A stretch of 64,000 nucleotides of DNA from Streptomyces deccanensis (GTDB lineage: Bacteria; Actinomycetota; Actinomycetes; Streptomycetales; Streptomycetaceae), in NCBI RefSeq assembly GCF_022385335.1, contig NZ_CP092431.1, positions 5,766,001 to 5,830,000 on the forward strand, written 5' to 3'. A program made the position numbers and the translations under genes. The notes under the pieces were generated by a model that was not told the origin of the DNA, did no database searches, and saw only the letters and a list, made by a program, of their open reading frames with translations. Each line of letters opens with the position of its first letter. Positions within the stretch are counted from its first letter, which is position 1. Positions 17,828 to 27,187 of this stretch are shown here, piece after piece.

Positions 17828-18904
17828 ATGGCTGTCGATGCCGGGCGCGCCGGCAGGCCGACGCTGGCGGTCGTGGGCGCGACCGGGGCCGTCGGCACCG
17901 TCATGCTCCAGATCCTGTCCCACCGCGCTGACATCTGGGGCGAGATCCGTCTGATCGCCTCCCCGCGCTCGGCCGGCCGCAAGCTGGCCGTGCGCGGGGA
18001 GCAGGTCGAGGTCGTCGCCCTGTCGGAGGACGCCGAGGACGTCTTCGACGGGGTCGACGTCGCGCTGTTCGACGTCCCCGACGAGGTCGCGGAGCGCTGG
18101 GCACCGATCGCCGCCGCCAAGGGCGCGGTCGTGGTGGACAACTCGGGCGCCTTCCGGATGGACCCGGAGGTGCCCCTCGTCGTCCCCGAGGTCAACCCGC
18201 ACACCGCCCGCAACCGGCCGCGCGGGATCATCGCCAACCCGCACTGCACGACCCTCTCCATGATCGTGGCGCTCGGCGCGCTGCACGCCGAGTTCGGGCT
18301 GCGCTCGCTGGTGGCCTCCTCGTACCAGGCCGTCAGCGGCGCGGGGCGGGCCGGCGTGGACACCCTGCGCCGGCAGATCTCCCTGGTCGCCGGTACGGAA
18401 CTGGGGACCACCCCCGGTGACGTACGGCGGGCCGTGGGCGACGACACCGGGCCGTTCCCGGAGCCGGTGGCGCTCAACGTGGTGCCGTGGGCCGGGGACC
18501 TCCGCGCGGACGGCTGGTCCTCGGAGGAGATGAAGATACGGGACGAGTCCCGCAAGATCCTCGGGCTGCCGAAGCTGCCGGTGGCCGTGACCTGCGTACG
18601 GGTGCCCGTGGTCACCGCGCACTCCCTCACGCTGCACGCCCGCTTCGAGGGCGAGGTCACCGTCGCCAAGGCGCGGGAGATCCTCGCCACCGCTCCCGGG
18701 GTCGTCCTCTACGACGATCCGGGCGCGGGGGAGTTCCCGACGCCGGCCGACGTGGTCGGGACGGACCCCACGTGGGTGGGGCGCGTACGGCGGGCCCTCG
18801 ACGATCCGACGGCCCTGGAACTCTTCGTCTGCGGCGACAACCTGCGGAAGGGCTCCGCCTTGAACGCGGTACAGGTGGCGGAGCTGGTGGTGAAGCCGGC
18901 GTAG
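17828..18904 (+). CDS. asd: Aspartate-semialdehyde dehydrogenase
   Basis: A 358-aa protein from ATG 17828; a TTG precedes it directly. The NADP-binding start is [18 protein letters not shown]. The active-site Cys lies in [22 protein letters not shown] is the substrate-binding stretch, and the catalytic His region is [17 protein letters not shown]. It reduces aspartyl phosphate, the product of the upstream ask gene, so the two form the first steps of the aspartate family pathway and are probably cotranscribed. Confidence 0.95.
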   Translation: MAVDAGRAGRPTLAVVGATGAVGTVMLQILSHRADIWGEIRLIASPRSAGRKLAVRGEQVEVVALSEDAEDVFDGVDVALFDVPDEVAERWAPIAAAKGAVVVDNSGAFRMDPEVPLVVPEVNPHTARNRPRGIIANPHCTTLSMIVALGALHAEFGLRSLVASSYQAVSGAGRAGVDTLRRQISLVAGTELGTTPGDVRRAVGDDTGPFPEPVALNVVPWAGDLRADGWSSEEMKIRDESRKILGLPKLPVAVTCVRVPVVTAHSLTLHARFEGEVTVAKAREILATAPGVVLYDDPGAGEFPTPADVVGTDPTWVGRVRRALDDPTALELFVCGDNLRKGSALNAVQVAELVVKPA

Positions 18905-19588
18905 GGGGTGGGCGGGCGGGGGCGCCTGGGAGCTCGGGGGTTCGGGTGCGTCGGCGGGTGCCGGCCCGGTGGGGTGAAAAGCAGGGGCGCAGCCCCTGCT
19001 TTTCAGGGGCGCGGGGAACTGCGCGAGAAGCCCCACGCACCCGCACCCGACAACGCACCCGGCACCCCCCGGACCCCACCGCCTCGGCCCTTGTCAGTCG
19101 TGGCGTGTAAGTTCTTCGAGTCGGCGGCACCACGCGCGGAGGATTTCCGGCCGCGCCGCCGCAGGATTTCCGGGTTGATTCAGGCCTCCCGGTGATCGAG
19201 GATTTTTCTCCCCGTCCGCCGCAACCGAGCGGTGCGCGGGGAGCGTCTTTACCGGGCGCCCTTCGGCGGGGCTGGGCGCCAACACTTGGGGCATAGGGGA
19301 AGAGCTGGTACGCATGAGGGCGTTCGACGCGCTGTCCGGTGTTCGGTGGGCCGTACCGATGGCTGCGCGCTGCGCGCCGACGGACGCGTCCGCCGTACCG
19401 ACCCGCGCACGTTGCCTACGGACACGTGTGCGGTCCGACGCAAAAGAGATGCCTGTCTCGTACAACCCCGACGGGGGGACGCGGGTCCAACAGGCGTGGC
19501 AGAGGTACTCGATTTCACCGCGGTACAGACGAGGGGCACCGCCCTCCGTCCACCCCGCCGTCCCCGCGTGCCCGGTTCGGCCGGCGGC
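18905..19588. other. Long intergenic region between asd and the ECF sigma gene
   Basis: 684 bases. The first part holds a terminator-like repeat (18976-19025). The rest has short open frames that run through the sigma start without protein-like content. One begins with ATG at 19449 but shows no family signature. The region presumably carries the sigma factor promoter and a long leader; I see no further structure. Confidence 0.4.
18976..19025. repeat. Terminator hairpin plus the recurrent 20-bp element
   Basis: GAAAAGCAGGGGC (18976-18988) and GCCCCTGCTTTTC (18992-19004) form a perfect 13-bp stem with a 3-base loop. The 20-mer GGGGCGCGGGGAACTGCGCG follows at 19006-19025. It lies about 70 bases after the asd stop and probably terminates ask-asd. 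Confidence 0.8.
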
Positions 19589-20173
19589 ATGCCGGTGATC
19601 GCGCCGATGCCCGCGGCGCGGCCGACCCGCATACCCAACCAGCGCGACGGCGCGGACGACACGTCGACGGTGCCGGCCTCCGGTACGACGGTCGACCACC
19701 TCACCGAGACGTACCGCGCCCACTACCGCTCGCTGCTCGGCCTCGCGGCGCTCCTCCTCGACGACACCGCCTCCTGCGAGGACGTCGTCCAGGAGGCGTT
19801 CATCCGCGTGCACTCGGCGCGCAAGCGGGTCCGTGACCCGGAGAAGACGCTCGCCTATCTGCGCCAGACGGTCGTGAACCTCTCGCGCTCCGCCCTGCGC
19901 CGCCGCATCCTCGGTCTGAAGCTGCTCTCGAAGCCGATGCCCGACATGGCGAGCGCGGAGGAGGGCGCGTACGACCAGTTGGAGCGCGACTCCCTCATCA
20001 AGGCGATGAAGGGGCTCCAGCGGCGGCAGCGCGAGGTCCTCGTGCTGCGCTACTTCGCCGACATGACCGAGGCCCAGGTCGCCGAGACGCTCGGCATATC
20101 GCTGGGTTCGGTGAAGGCGTACGGCTCCCGGGGCATCGCGGCACTGCGCGTCGCCATGGAGGCGCCCGCATGA
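19589..20173 (+). CDS. ECF-type RNA polymerase sigma factor
   Basis: A 194-aa protein from ATG 19589. Region 2 has YRAHYRSLLGLAALLLDDTA, CEDVVQEAFIRVH and PEKTLAYLRQTVVNLSRS. Region 4 is LQRRQREVLVLRYFADMTEA with QVAETLGISLGSVKAYGSRG. An earlier in-frame start would add over 100 residues without sigma content. Its stop overlaps the ATG of the next gene (ATGA), which encodes a single-TM protein that may be its anti-sigma partner. Confidence 0.9.
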   Translation: MPVIAPMPAARPTRIPNQRDGADDTSTVPASGTTVDHLTETYRAHYRSLLGLAALLLDDTASCEDVVQEAFIRVHSARKRVRDPEKTLAYLRQTVVNLSRSALRRRILGLKLLSKPMPDMASAEEGAYDQLERDSLIKAMKGLQRRQREVLVLRYFADMTEAQVAETLGISLGSVKAYGSRGIAALRVAMEAPA

Positions 20174-21651
20174 GCACGCACGGCAGCAACGACGGACCCG
20201 ACAGGCACGACGGGCCCGAAAGCCACGACGGACCCGACAGGCGCGACGCTCGGGGCGGCCGGGACGAGCTCGGTGCCCGGAGGCGGGCTTCCTGGGGGCG
20301 CCGGGACGATGACGAAGGCGCGGAAGAGCGCGGTCGGGACGGGCGCGTCGGGGGGCGCGGGCTCGAGGAGCACGAAGAAACGCAATCGCACGCTGGGAAC
20401 GGAACTGTGAATCACGGCCCCGAAGAACAAGGCCCCCACCCCGAGGGCCAGGATCTCGAAGGCCACGCTCCGCAGGACTCGGCGGAGGCGCACTCGGCCG
20501 ACCCGGACACGGGCGACACGAGTACGAGCCTCTCGGCATCGACGAGTACGAGCCTCTCGGCACCGATTGGCCTGACAGCGAAGGTGCCGGCGCTGAACGG
20601 CGCCGCGCGCAAGGGCGCCGAGCTGAACGGCTCCGGAGCGAAGGGCATCGGCGGGTTCGACTCCGACGAGCTGGTGCTGCGCAATCTGCTGCACCAGGCG
20701 GTGTCCGAGATCGAGCCCAGGGACGGCACCCTGGAGCACCTGCGGCGGGCGGTACCGGCGCGGCGGACCCGCAAGCGCCAGGCCGTCGTCGGCATGGCCG
20801 CCGCCGCGCTCTTCATCGGCACGGCGATCCCGGCCCTCGTGCACGTCTCCAACTCCAACGGCTCCGACGTCAACCCCTCGATCATGGGCAACGGCTCGCA
20901 CAAGCAGGAGACCGCGGGCCAGTCCAAGGGACAGACCGGCGGGAACGGGCCGTCGGGGGGCTCCTCCGGCGGGTCCAAGGAGTCCGGCAAGAGCAAGGAC
21001 AAGCACAAGGGCGACAAGGGCAAGGGCCAGAGCAGCAGCTCCACGGGCGGCACCCAGGCGACGCCGACGGCCGCCGCCACCACGCTGTGCACGGCGGCCC
21101 AGCTCGGCGGGGGAGGGAGCATCGGCGCGCCGGACTCGGGCGGAGCCGTCTACGGCTCGTTCCGCGTCTCCAACATCTCCGGCACGAGCTGTACGGTCAC
21201 CGGCGGGGGCGCGGTGAGCGCCACCCCGCAGGGTGCCGCGGACGGGTCGAAGATCACCGTGGCGACCCATGTCGCCGGTGACGCGGCGGTGGGCCTGCCC
21301 GACCCCTCGCTGTCCCTGACCCAGCTGGTGCTGGAGCCGGGAGCGGCCTACGAGGTGCGGTTCGCGTGGGTGCCGTCGGAGCCCTGCCCGACCTCCGGCG
21401 GGACGACCGGCGGAGGCACCGGCGGCACGGATCCGTCACCGGACCCGACGCCCACGGGCGAGGCGACCCCCGGCACCACGACCGACGGCTCCAACACCGT
21501 CTCCACCCAGCTCTTCACCGAGGACGGCGTCGTCGACGGCAGCGTCCTCGTCTCCCACACCACCGAGGGCGGCATCGCGAGCTTCACCACAGCCGTCTCC
21601 AACGCCTGCGCCGGCGTCATCTACCGAACGGGCCTGCTGGCAGCCACCTGA
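20170..21651 (+). CDS. Single-TM protein coupled to the ECF sigma factor, DUF4232-like exterior domain
   Basis: A 493-aa protein whose ATG overlaps the sigma stop by 4 bases. Residues 1-150 are highly charged and repetitive (GPDRHDGPESHDGPDRRD). A short helical segment (SDELVLRNLLHQAVSEIEP, then LEHLRRAVPARRTRKRQ) and one TM (about 212-228) follow. The exterior part is a Gly/Ser/Lys linker and a four-cysteine domain (LCTAAQLGG, TSCTVTGGG, PCPTSGG, SNACAGVI) like DUF4232. The position and topology suit an anti-sigma factor or membrane partner, but no zinc-binding anti-sigma motif is present. The low-complexity head is unusual. Confidence 0.75.
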   Translation: MSTHGSNDGPDRHDGPESHDGPDRRDARGGRDELGARRRASWGRRDDDEGAEERGRDGRVGGRGLEEHEETQSHAGNGTVNHGPEEQGPHPEGQDLEGHAPQDSAEAHSADPDTGDTSTSLSASTSTSLSAPIGLTAKVPALNGAARKGAELNGSGAKGIGGFDSDELVLRNLLHQAVSEIEPRDGTLEHLRRAVPARRTRKRQAVVGMAAAALFIGTAIPALVHVSNSNGSDVNPSIMGNGSHKQETAGQSKGQTGGNGPSGGSSGGSKESGKSKDKHKGDKGKGQSSSSTGGTQATPTAAATTLCTAAQLGGGGSIGAPDSGGAVYGSFRVSNISGTSCTVTGGGAVSATPQGAADGSKITVATHVAGDAAVGLPDPSLSLTQLVLEPGAAYEVRFAWVPSEPCPTSGGTTGGGTGGTDPSPDPTPTGEATPGTTTDGSNTVSTQLFTEDGVVDGSVLVSHTTEGGIASFTTAVSNACAGVIYRTGLLAAT

Positions 21652-21991
21652 CGAGACCCGAGGCTTCTGACGGGGGAGCGGCGAGCCCTTCCGGCGAACG
21701 GCGAGGCCTCGGGCGGTGTGGGCGGGCTCCCGGTGGGTGCGGCATGGCCTGCCGACGACCCCTGACGGGGGAGCGGTGGGCCTTTTGGACGCAGCGGGCA
21801 GGTCCTCCGGCACCCGCCTGAGGCTCGTCTCGGCGCGCGGGGGCTACGTCTCTTGCGGAGCGGTGATCCGGGCGGGGCCACGTCTCCTGTTGGAGCGGCG
21901 ACACCTCCTGCGGCCAGCCGCGTCCCCCGCGGAGCGGTGCGCGATACGCGGTGCGCGTGGGCCCGCCGGGTCTACCGCCTGGCCGTCGGCC
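21652..21991. other. Gene-free stretch with repeated ggagcgg words
   Basis: 340 bases between two convergent genes. The words TGACGGGGGAGCGG (21668, 21763) and GCGGAGCGGTG (21856, 21938) recur in degenerate form at roughly 30-100 base spacing. This looks like decayed short repeats. I see no gene or clear terminator. Confidence 0.4.
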
Positions 21992-22915
21992 CTACGGGGC
22001 CGGCTCGGTTTCGCGGGAGCGGTTCTCGGCGGTGCCGTCCTCACTGCCCCGCGGCTCGTCGGTGTCCGGTTCGGCCGTGTCGGGCAGCAGTCCCAGTTCC
22101 GCGTCGCGGATGAACTCGACCTCGCGGCGCAGCAGGCGGAACCACATGAAGACGACGAAGCCGGCGAAGACGAACCACTCCCCGGTGTAGCCGAGGTTCT
22201 GGAAGGCCTTGAGGTCGAGCCCGGTGTCCTGCGGCGCGGTCGCGGGGACGGCCTTCATACCCGAGTCGCCCTTGTCGAGGGTGATCCAGGCGTCGTACAG
22301 GTCGTCCGGCACGAGGTTCACCAGCGCCGCCGCGCTGATCGCCGAGGTCTGTCCGGCCGGCAGCCCGCCCTGGACGGGCACCCCGTTCGACCCCGGGGTC
22401 TCGGACGCCTGCAGCGAACCGGTGACGGTGACCTCGCCGGAGGGGGCCGCCGGGGCCCGGTCGGCATCCGCGGCGCCGGGCAGCCAGCCCCGGACGACCG
22501 GCAGGGCCTTGCCCTCGTCGGTGCGCAGCAGTGTGAGCACGTAGAACCCGTTCTTGCCGTCCACCTCACGGTTGGGCACGAGCAGCTGCTCGCCGTACCG
22601 CCCGCTCACCGTGGCCAGTTCGCCCGAGGTCTCCTTGTCCACCGGCAGCAGCTCGGCCAGCGGGCGCGCCGGGGCCCGGTCCGCCGGGTCGATCCGTTCG
22701 GTCGCCGCGCGGTGGTCCTGCATCCGGTCCTCGAACCGGCTCAGCTGCCACGACCCCATGAACACGCAGAACGGGATGGCGAGCAGCACGAAGACGTTGA
22801 TCCCCCACCAGCGGGGCGTCAGCAGGAACCGGTACACGCCCTCCACCGTACGGTGCCCGGGCGGGGCCCCCGGCCCCGGGGTCGCCCGCTCAGTACCGCT
22901 CGACGAGGTGCTCAC
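21992..22915 (-). CDS. SURF1-family cytochrome oxidase assembly protein
   Basis: A 307-aa protein from GTG 22915. TM1 lies at about residues 34-55 (RWWGINVFVLLAIPFCVFMG), followed by the SURF1 hallmark GSWQLSRFEDR. The exterior domain has NREVDGKNGFYVLTLL and LPVVRGWLPG. TM2 lies near 245-265 (GEWFVFAGFVVFMWFRLLRR), and a charged tail follows. SURF1 proteins help assemble heme-copper oxidase. The start overlaps the end of the upstream SnoaL-like gene by 26 bases, so they are cotranscribed. Confidence 0.92.
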   Translation of the reverse strand: MSTSSSGTERATPGPGAPPGHRTVEGVYRFLLTPRWWGINVFVLLAIPFCVFMGSWQLSRFEDRMQDHRAATERIDPADRAPARPLAELLPVDKETSGELATVSGRYGEQLLVPNREVDGKNGFYVLTLLRTDEGKALPVVRGWLPGAADADRAPAAPSGEVTVTGSLQASETPGSNGVPVQGGLPAGQTSAISAAALVNLVPDDLYDAWITLDKGDSGMKAVPATAPQDTGLDLKAFQNLGYTGEWFVFAGFVVFMWFRLLRREVEFIRDAELGLLPDTAEPDTDEPRGSEDGTAENRSRETEPAP

Positions 22916-23363
22916 GCCCGGCCGGTGGCTCGTACGGCTCGGGCCAGAAGTCGGTGACCGCGGCTATCCGGCCGTCCTCGTCGACCGTGAAGAAGGAGAT
23001 CGCGTACATCTCCTCCAGCCCCACCGTGACATGCGTCCAGCTCACCACCTGCCCCGGCTGCGCAGCCTGTCCCGGCTGCCCGGGCTGTCCCGGTTCCGCG
23101 ACGATCCGCTCCACCCGGGCGTGCCAGTCACCCGGGTACTCCCGGTTGAACTCCACGTACCGCTCCCGGCCGCGGATCCGCTCCCGCGTCTGCGGCAGCT
23201 CGTACACGACGTCCGCGGCCAGCGTCTCGGCGAACGCGGCCCAGTCCCGCCGCTCGGCGCTGGCCCAGAAACGCTCTACGGTCGCGCGGAGATCGGTCCA
23301 CGAAGCAGTCCCCGTCGTCCCCGTAGTAGTCCCCGTGGTCGTCCTTCGTGTCGTTGAGGTCAT
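22890..23363 (-). CDS. SnoaL-like / NTF2-fold protein
   Basis: A 157-aa protein from ATG 23363 (GTG at 23378 is possible). After a Thr-rich head it shows the SnoaL-like pattern DLRATVERFWASAERRDWAA with ADVVYELPQTRERIRGRERY and VEFNREYPGDWHARVERIVA. It ends with FFTVDEDGRIAAVTDFWPEP. A Gly/Gln/Pro repeat (PGQPGQPGQAAQPGQ) interrupts the fold at a loop. Function is unknown; members are isomerases, polyketide cyclases or binding proteins. It is coupled to SURF1. Confidence 0.8.
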   Translation of the reverse strand: MTSTTRRTTTGTTTGTTGTASWTDLRATVERFWASAERRDWAAFAETLAADVVYELPQTRERIRGRERYVEFNREYPGDWHARVERIVAEPGQPGQPGQAAQPGQVVSWTHVTVGLEEMYAISFFTVDEDGRIAAVTDFWPEPYEPPAGREHLVERY

Positions 23364-23483
23364 GCGGCGAGTCTGCACCCGACCACTGACAATCGGCCCG
23401 GCCGGAACCCGCGGCGGCCGAAGTTATCCACAGGCTGGGGACCTCGTCGGCGCATTGTCGTGCGGTCGGGGCAATATGGGGCC

Positions 23484-25313
23484 ATGACTGAGAGCAACGG
23501 GTCCACCCCGCAGCAGCAGAGCGGGTCCATGCCCGACTGGGAGAAGAGGTTCCGGGCACCGAGGGTGTCCCTGCCGGACTGGGCGGAGGACGCGCCGCAC
23601 CGCTCGCTGTTCGTCTCCAACGCCACGGGGACGTACGAGCTGTACGCGTGGGACCGCGCCACCGGCGAGCAGCGCCAGGCCACGAACCGGGCCAACGGCA
23701 CGACGGACGGTGTGCTCTCGCCGGACGGCGAGTGGATCTGGTGGTTCGACGACAAGGACGGGGACGAGTTCGGCGTCTGGCGGCGCCAGCCCTTCCACGG
23801 CGGCCCGGACGAGGAGGCGGTCCCGGGCCTGGAGCCGTCGTACCCGGCGGGCCTGGCCATCGGCCGCGACGGCCGTACGGCGATCGTCGGCCGCTCCACC
23901 GACGAGGACGGCTCCACGATCCATCTGTTCCGGCGGGGCGAGGCCCCCGTGGAGATCTACCGCCACCGTGAGTCGGCCGGCGTCGGAGACCTCTCGCACG
24001 ACGGTTCGCTGATCGCGATCGAACACACCGAGCACGGTGACGCCATGCACGCGGCGGTGCGTGTGCTCCGGCCGGACGGCACGACGGTCGCCGAACTCGA
24101 CGACACCAAGGGCGGCACCGTCGAGCTGGGCCTGGACGTGCTGGGCTTCGCCCCCGTCGTCGGCGACACCCGCCTGCTCGTCGGCCACCAGCGCGGCGGC
24201 CGCTGGGAGCCGCTCGTCTGGGACGTGGTCTCCGGCGAGGAGACCGACCTCGGCCTCGCCGACCGGCTGCAGGGCGACATGAGCGCCGAGTGGTATCCGG
24301 ACGGATCCGCGCTGCTGCTCGCCCACAGCTTCGAGGCCCGCGTCGAGCTCTTCCGCTACGACCTGGCGTCCCGTGCACTGGAGCGGGTGGAAACCCCGCG
24401 AGGCACGGTGTCCGGGGCCACCGCACGCCCCGACGGCAGCATCGAGTACCTGTGGTCCTCGGCCGCCGTACCGCCGGTGGTCCGCTCCACGACCGGCGAG
24501 GCGGTCCTCGACCCGCCGGGGATGAAGTCGCCCGGGTCGGTGCCGGTGGAGGACGTCTGGGTGGACACCCCCGGCGGCCGCGTCCACGCGCTCGTCCAGC
24601 GTCCGCCCGGCGTGTCCGGCCCGTACGCCACCCTGTTCGACATCCACGGCGGCCCGACCTGGCACGACAGCGACTCCTTCGCGGCGGGCCCGGCCGCCTG
24701 GCTGGACCACGGGTACGCCGTGATCCGCATCAACTACCGGGGCTCCACCGGGTACGGCCGCGCGTGGACCGACGCCCTCAAGCACCGGGTCGGCCTGATC
24801 GAGCTGGAGGACATCGCGGCGGTGCGGGAGTGGGCGGTGGACTCCGGGTTCGCCGACCCCGAGCGTCTCATCCTCACCGGCGGTTCCTGGGGCGGCTACC
24901 TCACCCTGCTGGGCCTCGGCGTCCAGCCGGACGACTGGGCGCTCGGTATCGCCGCGGTGCCCGTCGCGGACTACGTCACGGCGTACCACGACGAGATGGA
25001 GGCGCTCAAGGCGATGGACCGCACGCTCCTCGGCGGCACGCCCGAGGAGGTCCCCGAGCGCTTCGAGGCCTCGTCGCCGCTGACCTACGTCGACGCGGTG
25101 AAGGCCCCGGTCTACATCTCCGCCGGTGTCAACGACCCCCGCTGCCCCATCCGCCAGATCGACAACTACGTCGACCGTCTCGCCGCCCGCTCCGCCGTCC
25201 ACGAGGTCTACCGCTACGACGCCGGCCACGGCTCCCTGGTCGTCGACGAACGCATCAAACAACTCCGCCTGGAACTCGACTTCGCCGAACGCCACCTGGG
25301 AGGCCGCCCCTGA
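23484..25313 (+). CDS. S9 (prolyl oligopeptidase) family serine peptidase
   Basis: A 609-aa protein from ATG 23484. Residues about 30-370 form a beta-propeller with repeated SPDGEW- and YPDGSALLL-type blades. The alpha/beta hydrolase domain has DIHGGPTWHDSDSF, INYRGSTGYGR and the catalytic Ser468 in GGSWGGYLTLLG. The Asp lies in GVNDPRCPIRQ and the His in YDAGHGSLV. There is no signal peptide, so it is cytoplasmic and probably degrades short peptides. Confidence 0.93.
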   Translation: MTESNGSTPQQQSGSMPDWEKRFRAPRVSLPDWAEDAPHRSLFVSNATGTYELYAWDRATGEQRQATNRANGTTDGVLSPDGEWIWWFDDKDGDEFGVWRRQPFHGGPDEEAVPGLEPSYPAGLAIGRDGRTAIVGRSTDEDGSTIHLFRRGEAPVEIYRHRESAGVGDLSHDGSLIAIEHTEHGDAMHAAVRVLRPDGTTVAELDDTKGGTVELGLDVLGFAPVVGDTRLLVGHQRGGRWEPLVWDVVSGEETDLGLADRLQGDMSAEWYPDGSALLLAHSFEARVELFRYDLASRALERVETPRGTVSGATARPDGSIEYLWSSAAVPPVVRSTTGEAVLDPPGMKSPGSVPVEDVWVDTPGGRVHALVQRPPGVSGPYATLFDIHGGPTWHDSDSFAAGPAAWLDHGYAVIRINYRGSTGYGRAWTDALKHRVGLIELEDIAAVREWAVDSGFADPERLILTGGSWGGYLTLLGLGVQPDDWALGIAAVPVADYVTAYHDEMEALKAMDRTLLGGTPEEVPERFEASSPLTYVDAVKAPVYISAGVNDPRCPIRQIDNYVDRLAARSAVHEVYRYDAGHGSLVVDERIKQLRLELDFAERHLGGRP

Positions 25314-25341
25314 GACCGCCGACGCACCCCCGCGCCCGTAA

Positions 25342-25455
25342 GGGGCGCGGGGAACTGCGCGAGAACCCCCGCGCACCCGCACCCGACGACGCACCCCAGG
25401 GGGTCGAAGGGGCGCAGCCCCTGGGATGAGACGGGTAGGGGCGGCGGGGGCGAGA
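25342..25455. repeat. Recurrent 20-bp element plus GGGGCGCAGCCCC hairpin
   Basis: GGGGCGCGGGGAACTGCGCG occurs at 25342-25361, 29 bases after the peptidase stop. Further along are AAGGGGCGCAGCCCC and a GGGTAGGGGCGGCGGGGGCG tail that also follows the copy near 2250. It lies between convergent genes. Confidence 0.75.
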
Positions 25456-25472
25456 ACCAGGACGGAACCACC

Positions 25473-26108
25473 TCAGGCCGCCACCAACACGCCCTCCTCA
25501 CACGCCCCTTCCGCAGCCGTCAGCAACCCCACGAGCGTGGTCCGTGCCCGTGCCACTCGTGACCGCACCGTCCCGACGGGGCACCCGATCAGCTCCGCCG
25601 CGTCCTCGTACGACAGCCCCAGCATCTGTGTGAGGACGAACGCCTCACGCCGTTCCTCCGGCAGCGCGCCCAGCAGATCGGTGAGCGCGATGCCGTCGTC
25701 GAAGCCGGGCAGTCCGCGCGGCTGGGCGTGCTCGACGGCCAGCCGCCAGTCCGGTACGTCGGACAACCGGGGCCGGGCCGCCGCGTACCGGAAGCTGTCG
25801 GTGACCGCCCGGCGGGCGATGGACAGCAGCCACGTACGGGCGGAGCAGCGGCCCTCGAACCGGTGCAGGCTGCCGAGGGCCCGCAGGAACGTGTCCTGCG
25901 CGAGGTCGTCCACGGCCTGCGGGTCCGCGCAGAGGTGGGCGACGAACCGCTGGACGTCTCGGTGGAGCGCGCCGACGAACCGTTCGACGGCCTCCGGGTC
26001 GCCACCTCGGGCGGCGAGCGCCCAGGCGGTTATGGACTCGTCGGTCGTGGACCGGGAGGGCCGGGAGGCTCGCGGGATCGACGCGGGCGGGGGAGTAAGG
26101 GTGATCAC
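25473..26108 (-). CDS. ECF sigma factor
   Basis: A 211-aa protein from GTG 26108, with AGAAGGA 6 bases before it. Region 2 is FVGALHRDVQRFVAHLCADP with AVDDLAQDTFLRALGSLHRF and ARTWLLSIARRAVTDSFRY. Region 4 is LPEERREAFVLTQMLGLSYE with DAAELIGCPVGTVRSRVARA. A membrane protein rich in Met and His is encoded 241 bases upstream on the same strand. A metal-stress link is possible but inferred. No anti-sigma gene is visible directly downstream. Confidence 0.9.
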   Translation of the reverse strand: MITLTPPPASIPRASRPSRSTTDESITAWALAARGGDPEAVERFVGALHRDVQRFVAHLCADPQAVDDLAQDTFLRALGSLHRFEGRCSARTWLLSIARRAVTDSFRYAAARPRLSDVPDWRLAVEHAQPRGLPGFDDGIALTDLLGALPEERREAFVLTQMLGLSYEDAAELIGCPVGTVRSRVARARTTLVGLLTAAEGACEEGVLVAA

Positions 26109-26349
26109 CTGGTGTCCTTCTCGGGTCGTCCGGGACCAGGACCGTCCGTCGACGCGGGCACGTGGTGCCGTTCTGCGTGCAGGGCCGCGCAGGCATGCGT
26201 GCGAGGCCGTGCGGACGTGCGCGATGCGTGGGAACGCGTCCGGTTGGTCCGGCGGGGATGGGAAGCCGGCCGTACGGCACGCGGGTGGCGGCGTACGGCC
26301 GAAGCCCGGGGAGCGAGCCGTGGTGGCTGCCCCGGGGCACCGGCTGTCG

Positions 26350-27069
26350 TCAGCTGACAGCGGTCCCGGCGGGCGGACCCCGAGAGGTGATCGCATGGAC
26401 GAGAACGAGTGAACGGAGCGCGCGGTCAGTACGGCCGCGCCGTACCCGGGGGCGCGGTCGCTCCGCCGCCACGGGCAGCGCGAGCGACAACCGCAGCGGT
26501 GCGGCCAGCCAGCCGGCCACGGCCCGCAGCAGGGCGAAGGCGGCGCGCTCGCCGTGCGCCAGCCAGAGACCGCACAGCAGCGCGGCCAGCAGATGCGCGG
26601 CGAACATGCCGGACGAGGACGCGGACGCGAATGTGCCGTCCAGGAGGTAACCGGTGAGGTCCCCATGGTCCATGTGACCGGCAGGGCCCATGTGGACGGT
26701 GTGATTCATGTGGGCGGAGCCCATGTCCATGGCACCGCTGCTCGAGCCGCCCATGGCACCGCTCACGGAGGCCGTGCCCCCCGAGGCCGTGCTCGCGGAG
26801 GCCGGCGGCTGTGCCAGTGGCTGTGCCAGTTCGAAGCCCCAGTGGAGGGCCGTCTGCGCGGCGACCACCACGGAGGTGATCAGCGGGAGGCCGCGCTCGC
26901 GCCCGGCCAGGCACCAGCCGACCGCACCGGTCGCGGCGATCCCGACGACCAGGGCCCACCAGGGGACATGACCACCGGACATCAGCACGTGGCCCAGGGC
27001 CGCGAGCAGCACACAGACGGCCGCGAACATCGCGGCGCGCGTCGTGCGCGTCCCCCACCCTGCGGTCAT
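26350..27069 (-). CDS. Met/His-rich polytopic membrane protein, possible copper-related
   Basis: A 239-aa protein from ATG 27069 (ATG 27087 is also possible). TM segments lie at about 10-28, 34-52 and 58-78. An exterior loop is very rich in Met and His (AMDMGSAHMNHTVHMGPAGH, then MDHGD), the kind of sequence that binds Cu(I). TMs follow at about 160-180 and 185-200, then a basic cytoplasmic tail. I cannot name the family. The neighbouring ECF sigma gene on the same strand may be in the same regulon. Confidence 0.7.
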   Translation of the reverse strand: MTAGWGTRTTRAAMFAAVCVLLAALGHVLMSGGHVPWWALVVGIAATGAVGWCLAGRERGLPLITSVVVAAQTALHWGFELAQPLAQPPASASTASGGTASVSGAMGGSSSGAMDMGSAHMNHTVHMGPAGHMDHGDLTGYLLDGTFASASSSGMFAAHLLAALLCGLWLAHGERAAFALLRAVAGWLAAPLRLSLALPVAAERPRPRVRRGRTDRALRSLVLVHAITSRGPPAGTAVS

Positions 27070-27157
27070 GGCGCCCCATCCTCGCATCCGGACACCGCCG
27101 TCATCCCGTCCCTCTTGAGTACGGATGTCCACCCGTCGTCGCACTCACACCGGCAAG

Positions 27158-27173
27158 TGTGATCCGGATCACT
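27158..27173. promoter_or_regulatory. Crp/Fnr-type palindrome TGTGA-N6-TCACT
   Basis: TGTGATCCGGATCACT contains a perfect 14-bp palindrome with the spacing of Crp-family sites. It lies between the divergent genes at 27069 and 27188. A near copy is at 33090. Confidence 0.45.
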
Positions 27174-27187
27174 GAGGAACCGGACGC

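Noticed and set aside
19232..19588. Long N-terminal extension of the ECF sigma factor
   Set aside because: The added 119 residues are Arg/Gly-rich without sigma or other domain content; ATG 19589 gives the family length.
23424..23432. TTATCCACA as part of a replication origin
   Set aside because: It is a single box between two ordinary genes, with no cluster and no dnaA-dnaN context.
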